Below, in pieces: positions 7,439 through 11,750 of a stretch of DNA of 11,750 bases. Origin of the DNA: JACJXF01 sp964349045 (GTDB lineage: Bacteria > Bacteroidota > Bacteroidia > Bacteroidales > GCA-2748055); contig CAYGFI010000151.1 in the NCBI GenBank assembly GCA_964349045.1, positions 1-11,750 of the forward strand, in the 5' to 3' direction. The first letter of the stretch is position 1, and the number at the start of each line of letters is the position of its first letter. The position numbers were made by a program, and so were the translations under genes. The notes beneath the pieces are model-generated. The model saw only the letters and a program-made list of their open reading frames with translations, searched no databases and was not told the origin of the DNA.

Positions 7439-8157
7439 AAATATTAATTACAATATGCGCCCGGGGAGGTTCAAAAGGTATTCCAGGTAAAAATATAAAA
7501 CTGCTCAATGGTAGTCCACTAATAGATTATACCATTCAGGTAGCACAGCAATTTCAACAGAAATATAATAATGTGTCTATTGAATTATCCACAGATTCGG
7601 AAGAAATAGTGAAAGTAGCTGAAGATTGCAGATTAAAATCAGACTATCGCAGACCGGAATACCTTGCCGGAGATACTATAGGAAAAATTGATGCAATAAA
7701 AGATGTATTATTGTGGAAGGAAAAAACAGATCATTGTCATTTCGACTATATTCTGGACATGGATGTCACTTCGCCCTTAAGAAACTTACAGGATTTAACA
7801 GTCGCATTTGAAATTATACAAAAGACAGACCAAGCTGTCAACCTTTTCTCTGTAAGTCCTGCTAACAGAAGCCCCTATTTTAACATGGTTGAGCAAAAAG
7901 AAAATGGTTTTTTTGCACAGGTAAAACAACCTGAAGGTTTGGTATTAACCCGTCAATCTGCTCCTAAGGTGTATGACATGAATGCTTCATTTTATTTTTA
8001 TAAAAGAGCATTTTTTGAATTGGGATTCAAGGGTGCTATAACTGATAAATCTATCATCTATGAGATGCCTCACAACTGTTTTGATCTGGATCAACCCATA
8101 GATTTTGAGATCCTCTCCTATCTGATGGAAAACAATAAATTGGATTTTGTACTATGA
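7435..8157 (+). CDS. legF: LegF: CMP-legionaminic acid synthetase (CMP-acylneuraminate cytidylyltransferase family)
   Basis: 240 aa. It transfers CMP from CTP to legionaminic acid, giving the donor for a CMP-nonulosonic acid glycosyltransferase. The CTP-binding loop ARGGSKGIPGKN (9-20) is complete. STDSEE (52-57), RRPEYLAGD (72-80), the TSPLR motif (112-116), RQSAPKVYDMNASFYFY (173-189) and the metal-binding-type DLDQPIDFE (217-225) follow in the usual order. The segment before TSPLR reads LDMDV rather than the LQP common in sialic acid synthetases; I take this as a subgroup feature. Also called PtmB in Campylobacter. Its start overlaps ptmE and its stop overlaps the next gene, both by four bases. 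Specificity for legionaminic rather than N-acetylneuraminic acid is inferred from the operon. Confidence 0.9.
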   Translation: MKILITICARGGSKGIPGKNIKLLNGSPLIDYTIQVAQQFQQKYNNVSIELSTDSEEIVKVAEDCRLKSDYRRPEYLAGDTIGKIDAIKDVLLWKEKTDHCHFDYILDMDVTSPLRNLQDLTVAFEIIQKTDQAVNLFSVSPANRSPYFNMVEQKENGFFAQVKQPEGLVLTRQSAPKVYDMNASFYFYKRAFFELGFKGAITDKSIIYEMPHNCFDLDQPIDFEILSYLMENNKLDFVL

Positions 8158-9071
8158 AGATTTTAATCATAGGATTAGGATCAATTGGAAAAAAACATGT
8201 CAATGTTTTAAAATCAATTCTTCATGAAGTTGAAATCTTTGCACTTCGTTCGGATAGAAATGCAGAGTCCTATTTAGATGTAAAAGATATTTATAGCCTA
8301 AATGAGATTGAATCAGTCAAAATTGATTTTGCGATAATATCTAATCCTACAGCAGATCATAAAAAGTCCATTGCTGAATTACTACCATTCGGATTCCCTC
8401 TGTTTATCGAAAAACCAATATCTTCTTCCATAGATATTGAAAACCTGATTAATTTGATCTTTAATAAAGGAATCAGTACCTATGTGGCCTGTAATTTGCG
8501 ATTTTTGGATTGCATCACATTCGTTAAAGACAAATTATCTCAAAAGTATAGTAAAAAGATAAATGAGGTAAATGTATATTGTGGCTCCTATCTACCTGAT
8601 TGGAGACCAAACACCGATTTCAGAAAAACTTACTCAGCTATTGCAGAGCTTGGGGGCGGGGTCCACATTGATTTGATTCACGAATTGGATTATATCTATT
8701 GGCTTTTTGACGCCCCCAAAGAGGTGAGACGAAATTTTAAAAGTCAATCATCCCTTGCCATTTCCTCATTCGATTATGCAAATTATTTATTGGATTATGA
8801 GGAGTTCTGCGTCAATGTTATATTAAATTATTACCGAAAAGATTCGAAACGCAGTTTAGAACTGGTTTTTGAAGATGAAACCTGGAACATTGATCTGTTA
8901 AAGAATCAAATCATCTGCAATAATCAAATACTCTTTACATCCGACCAAAGAATAGTTGATACTTATCAAAATCAAATGGAATATTTTATTAAATGTATAA
9001 ATGAAAAGAGTAAATCATTCAACAGCATTTCAGATGCTTTTCAAGTACTTAAAATTTGTTTAGACCAATGA
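8154..9071 (+). CDS. Gfo/Idh/MocA-family NAD(P)-dependent oxidoreductase, PtmF-like position
   Basis: 305 aa. An N-terminal Rossmann domain carries GLGSIG (7-12) followed by H15, and the family EKP motif is at 86-88 (K87 is the usual catalytic or substrate lysine). The C-terminal alpha/beta domain holds NLRF (114-117), a SYLPDWRP loop (145-152) and GGGVHIDLIHELDY (167-180), where D173 and H176 are the likely active-site pair. It should oxidise or reduce a sugar or sugar-phosphate hydroxyl with a nicotinamide cofactor. Genes of this type sit between the nonulosonate cytidylyltransferase, ptmE and ptmA in Campylobacter flagellin-glycosylation loci, so it is probably the PtmF counterpart. I am not certain which reaction that protein performs, so no symbol is given. 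It overlaps legF and ptmA by four bases each (ATGA), implying coupled expression with both. Confidence 0.8.
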   Translation: MKILIIGLGSIGKKHVNVLKSILHEVEIFALRSDRNAESYLDVKDIYSLNEIESVKIDFAIISNPTADHKKSIAELLPFGFPLFIEKPISSSIDIENLINLIFNKGISTYVACNLRFLDCITFVKDKLSQKYSKKINEVNVYCGSYLPDWRPNTDFRKTYSAIAELGGGVHIDLIHELDYIYWLFDAPKEVRRNFKSQSSLAISSFDYANYLLDYEEFCVNVILNYYRKDSKRSLELVFEDETWNIDLLKNQIICNNQILFTSDQRIVDTYQNQMEYFIKCINEKSKSFNSISDAFQVLKICLDQ

Positions 9072-9805
9072 TATTAAAAGACAAAATTATTATCGTTACC
9101 GGTGGGTCCGGGTTAATAGGGAAAGAACTCATTGCTGATATCAATCGCAAAGGCGGCAAATCAATTAATGCTGACATTGGAGTAGAAACCAATCTAAAAT
9201 CGGGAACTATCCGGATGGACATTACCAATGATCAGTCCATACAAACCGGAATAGATCAGATCATTGCAGAATTTGGGCGTATTGATGGATTGGTAAACAA
9301 TGCATACCCACGAACTAAAGATTGGGGAACCAAATTCGAAGATATTGAACCAGCATCATGGCGATCAAATCTTGATATGCAATTAAACAGTTATTTCGTC
9401 TGTTGTCAAAAGGTACTGCAAGTTATGGCAATGCAAAATTATGGCTCTATCGTAAATATTGCTTCTATTTACGGTGTGGTTGGAAACGATTTCACATTGT
9501 ATGAAGAATACGGAGGCACTTCACCTGCTGCTTACTCCGCAATAAAAGGTGGCCTTATCAACTTTACCCGCTATTTAGCTTCATACTTTGGGAAAAAAGG
9601 GATCCGTGTGAATTGCGTATCCCCAGGAGGTATTTTCGATCATCAACATCCCTCATTCATTTCACGATACGAAGCTAAAGTACCAATGAGAAGATTGGGA
9701 AATCCGGATGATATTGCTCCTGCTGTTTCCTTTTTACTCTCTGATGAAGCAAAATATATAACTGGTCAAAATTTAATTGTTGATGGAGGGTGGACGGCAA
9801 TATGA
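9068..9805 (+). CDS. ptmA: PtmA: classical short-chain dehydrogenase/reductase
   Basis: 245 aa classical SDR. Cofactor motif TGGSGLIG (11-18), the D51-I-T segment, NNAYPR (77-82), N130 in the VNIAS strand, catalytic S133, Y156-x3-K160 and SPGG (185-188). The stretch between S133 and Y156 is 23 residues, about ten longer than in typical classical SDRs, and reads GVVGNDFTLYEEYGGTSP; this insertion should line the substrate pocket. PtmA is named from the Campylobacter flagellin-modification locus, where an SDR of this kind sits next to the CMP-sugar synthetase gene. The exact step is not settled by sequence; an oxidation or reduction of an early sugar phosphate or of a legionaminic acid derivative is possible. 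The ATG at 9068 was chosen over an in-frame TTG at 9056 because it gives the ATGA overlap used throughout this operon and starts at the family boundary. Confidence 0.82.
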   Translation: MILKDKIIIVTGGSGLIGKELIADINRKGGKSINADIGVETNLKSGTIRMDITNDQSIQTGIDQIIAEFGRIDGLVNNAYPRTKDWGTKFEDIEPASWRSNLDMQLNSYFVCCQKVLQVMAMQNYGSIVNIASIYGVVGNDFTLYEEYGGTSPAAYSAIKGGLINFTRYLASYFGKKGIRVNCVSPGGIFDHQHPSFISRYEAKVPMRRLGNPDDIAPAVSFLLSDEAKYITGQNLIVDGGWTAI

Positions 9806-10779
9806 ATAAACAAATATTACTTATTGGGGCAGGACAGCTTGGTAGCCGTCATTTGCAAGGATTACTAAAACAAACTGTGAAGATATTAACTATTTATGTT
9901 TTAGACCCCTCACCCGAATCTCAAAAAGTTGCTAAGCTAAGAGCTGAAGAAATAGTTCACCCTCATGCAATCCATTACATGATTGGTTGGGAGAAATTAC
10001 CATACTATTTTGATATTGCAATTATTGCTACAAATGCTAATATTAGAGAAGAAATAGTCATTCAGTTACTGACTAACCATCAAATTAGATATTTAATCCA
10101 TGAAAAAGTTCTTTTCCAAAATTTGGAAGCTTTTAAAATTATAGGCGATTTAATAGAAAAGAAGAAGGTTTCAACGTGGGTAAATCACCCGAGACGACTA
10201 TTTGATTCATATATAAAATTAAAACAAAAGCTCAATGTAGATTCAGCTAAGGTATATCAAATTTCAGGTGGAAATTGGGGATTGGGATGCAATGGTTTAC
10301 ATTTCATTGACCTAATTCTCTTCTTATCCGGATCAATACTTTTATCCTTAGATGCAGAATGGATTGATGCAGAAGTACTAGAAAGTAAAAGGAAAGGATT
10401 TGTTGAATTTACCGGAACAATAAAAGGACGACTACAAGATGGTTCTATCTTTTTCATTACCTCTCTTCATGGTCAGCCAAGTGCAATTACTCTAACTGTT
10501 TTTGATGCCAATGATAGGTATTTCGTTCAAGAAGGGGGTACGCCAAAGATATATAATATGACTGTTGATCATGAATTTAAACTCGAAGAAAATAGTTTTA
10601 CAATAGAATATCAAAGCAGTTTAACCACAACTGTTATAGATCAACTTCTAAAAACAGGTATTTGTGGTTTACCCACATTTATGGAAGCGACAAGCCCTCA
10701 TAAACTATTTATTTCAGCTCTAATTGATAAGTACAATTCTATAACAGGAAATACAACGAAATATTTACCAATTACATAA
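9802..10779 (+). CDS. Divergent Gfo/Idh/MocA-like oxidoreductase, unknown substrate
   Basis: 325 aa. The N-terminus ILLIGAGQLGSRHLQGL carries the Rossmann motif G9-A-G11-Q-L-G14 followed by R16-H17, as in Gfo/Idh/MocA proteins. At the place of the family EKP motif the sequence reads EKV (101-103), so the lysine is kept but the proline is lost. NHPRR (128-132) occupies the position of the usual N-x-R segment. The C-terminal part has GGNWGLGCNGLHFIDLILF (156-174), where H167 and D170 keep an H-x2-D but the aspartate normally preceding the histidine is replaced within GCNG. Catalysis is therefore likely but may be altered. It overlaps ptmA by four bases and touches the next gene by one, so it is expressed with the leg genes. 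I know of no counterpart in the Campylobacter ptm/leg set. The ATG at 9802 was preferred to the in-frame GTG at 9790 for the ATGA overlap. Confidence 0.72.
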   Translation: MNKQILLIGAGQLGSRHLQGLLKQTVKILTIYVLDPSPESQKVAKLRAEEIVHPHAIHYMIGWEKLPYYFDIAIIATNANIREEIVIQLLTNHQIRYLIHEKVLFQNLEAFKIIGDLIEKKKVSTWVNHPRRLFDSYIKLKQKLNVDSAKVYQISGGNWGLGCNGLHFIDLILFLSGSILLSLDAEWIDAEVLESKRKGFVEFTGTIKGRLQDGSIFFITSLHGQPSAITLTVFDANDRYFVQEGGTPKIYNMTVDHEFKLEENSFTIEYQSSLTTTVIDQLLKTGICGLPTFMEATSPHKLFISALIDKYNSITGNTTKYLPIT

Positions 10780-11726
10780 TGAAGAAAAACATTCTTTTAA
10801 TAGGAACTGGCAATATGGCTTTGGATTATGCAAAGGTCCTGGAAGCCATGAAAATAGAATTCACTGTTATTGGCCGTGGAGAAATTTCTGCTACTAAATT
10901 TGAAGTTGAAACCAAAATAAAACCTATTACAGGTGGATTTAAAAAATATCTTGAAAACAATATTATATTGCCATATACTTATGCAATAATAGCCACTGGA
11001 ACTGAAGCGCTAATGCCAACTCTTCTGCAAATACTCCATGCGGGTGTAGAAAAAGTTTTAATTGAAAAACCAGCCGCAATAAGTATTTCGGAATTACTTG
11101 AAAATGAAGAGAACCTAAAACCATTTGCTGAAAATGTTTTTGTTGCTTATAACAGGCGTTTCTATGCATCTGTAGCCGAAGCTCAAAGATTAATAGCAGA
11201 AGATGGAGGACTTCTTTCAATGCATTTTGAATTTACTGAATGGGCCCATAAGATCGAACCGCTGTCAAAAGCTCCCGGAGTGAAAGAAAACTGGTTCTTC
11301 GCCAACTCTACACATGTCGTTGATCTTGCTTTTTTTATCGCAGGATATCCAACTGAATGGCAAGCTTACAGTAAATCAGGAAAATTAACATGGCATAATA
11401 AGGTGAATTTCGCTGGTGCCGGTATTACTGAAAAGGGCGTTTTGTTCAGTTATTTATCCAATTGGGAAAGTGCTGGCAGATGGGGAATAGAACTATTAAC
11501 AGAGAAACGAAGAATCTATTTAAGGCCATTGGAGGGAATTAGCATACAGCAAAAAGGGAGTGTTGTAATTTCGGAACATCTATTTGATGATTTAATTGAT
11601 AAGCAATTTAAACCTGGCTTATATAAACAAGTAGATGATTTTGTAAAAAGAAATCATACATCTTTAATAAATTTGGCCGGCCAAATAGAATTCTCAAAAG
11701 AAATATATCATAAAATGATTCAATAA
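10779..11726 (+). CDS. Second divergent Gfo/Idh/MocA-like oxidoreductase, unknown substrate
   Basis: 315 aa. The N-terminal strand and loop ILLIGTGNMALDYAKVL match a Rossmann dinucleotide fold, with G9-T-G11-N-M-A14: the third glycine is replaced by alanine, a change that can favour NADP but does not prove it. IEKPAA (95-100) is the family EKP motif, NRRFYAS (125-131) the substrate-side segment, and FANSTHVVDLAFFIAGYP (174-191) carries H179 and D182 in place of the usual D-x3-H. Length is typical. The start overlaps the previous stop by one base (TAATG), so the two genes are probably co-translated. The substrate is unknown; modification of legionaminic acid or of its CMP form is inferred from location only. 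The gene ends 24 bases before the window edge. Confidence 0.74.
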   Translation: MKKNILLIGTGNMALDYAKVLEAMKIEFTVIGRGEISATKFEVETKIKPITGGFKKYLENNIILPYTYAIIATGTEALMPTLLQILHAGVEKVLIEKPAAISISELLENEENLKPFAENVFVAYNRRFYASVAEAQRLIAEDGGLLSMHFEFTEWAHKIEPLSKAPGVKENWFFANSTHVVDLAFFIAGYPTEWQAYSKSGKLTWHNKVNFAGAGITEKGVLFSYLSNWESAGRWGIELLTEKRRIYLRPLEGISIQQKGSVVISEHLFDDLIDKQFKPGLYKQVDDFVKRNHTSLINLAGQIEFSKEIYHKMIQ

Positions 11727-11750
11727 AAAGTAGTCTGTTTAATTAAGTGA

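Noticed and set aside
9056..9067. In-frame TTG start for ptmA
   Set aside because: The ATG at 9068 gives the same ATGA overlap seen at other junctions and begins just before the SDR cofactor strand.
9790..9801. In-frame GTG start for the oxidoreductase at 9802
   Set aside because: The ATG at 9802 gives an ATGA overlap with ptmA and a normal N-terminus for the Rossmann strand.

Overview
The window is one strand of a surface-polysaccharide locus, and its core is a complete gene set for CMP-legionaminic acid, a bacterial sialic-acid-like nonulosonic acid. All twelve confident genes lie on the + strand. Composition is AT-rich. The starts that can be judged lack a clear Shine-Dalgarno sequence and sit behind A/T-rich leaders, for example before the genes at 43, 1470 and 5260. 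This fits Bacteroidota, but no rRNA or other taxonomic marker is present, so the assignment is an inference. Every recognised product concerns export or synthesis of a surface glycan.

Layout. Positions 1-42 hold no identifiable gene, only a leader or the end of something outside the window. Positions 43-1182 encode a Wzz-type chain-length regulator. A 287-base gap (1183-1469) follows. It holds two doubtful tandem short ORFs (46 and 40 codons) and an imperfect hairpin. From 1470 a tightly packed run begins: legB (4,6-dehydratase), legC (PLP aminotransferase), legH (4-N-acetyltransferase), legI (legionaminic acid synthase), legG (hydrolysing 2-epimerase), ptmE (CBS-fused sugar-1-phosphate nucleotidyltransferase), legF (CMP-legionaminate synthetase), a Gfo/Idh/MocA oxidoreductase in the PtmF-like position, and ptmA (SDR). 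Two more divergent Gfo/Idh/MocA-fold oxidoreductases follow. The last 24 bases (11727-11750) show nothing recognisable.

How they work together. By analogy with the Campylobacter jejuni pathway, PtmE makes a GDP-activated glucosamine derivative. LegB dehydrates GDP-GlcNAc to the 4-keto-6-deoxy sugar, LegC aminates C4 and LegH acetylates that amine. LegG releases GDP and epimerises C2 to give 2,4-diacetamido-2,4,6-trideoxymannose. LegI condenses this with phosphoenolpyruvate, and LegF activates legionaminic acid with CTP. The PtmF-like and PtmA oxidoreductases belong to the same conserved neighbourhood, but their exact reactions are not certain from sequence. The upstream Wzz suggests the sugar enters a length-controlled O-antigen or capsule rather than flagellin.

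The least explained part is the 3' end: three Gfo/Idh/MocA-type genes in one transcription unit, two of them with altered signature motifs. They may be a tailoring module that makes a non-standard legionaminic acid derivative. No glycosyltransferase, flippase, polymerase or glmM/glmU homologue is in the window.
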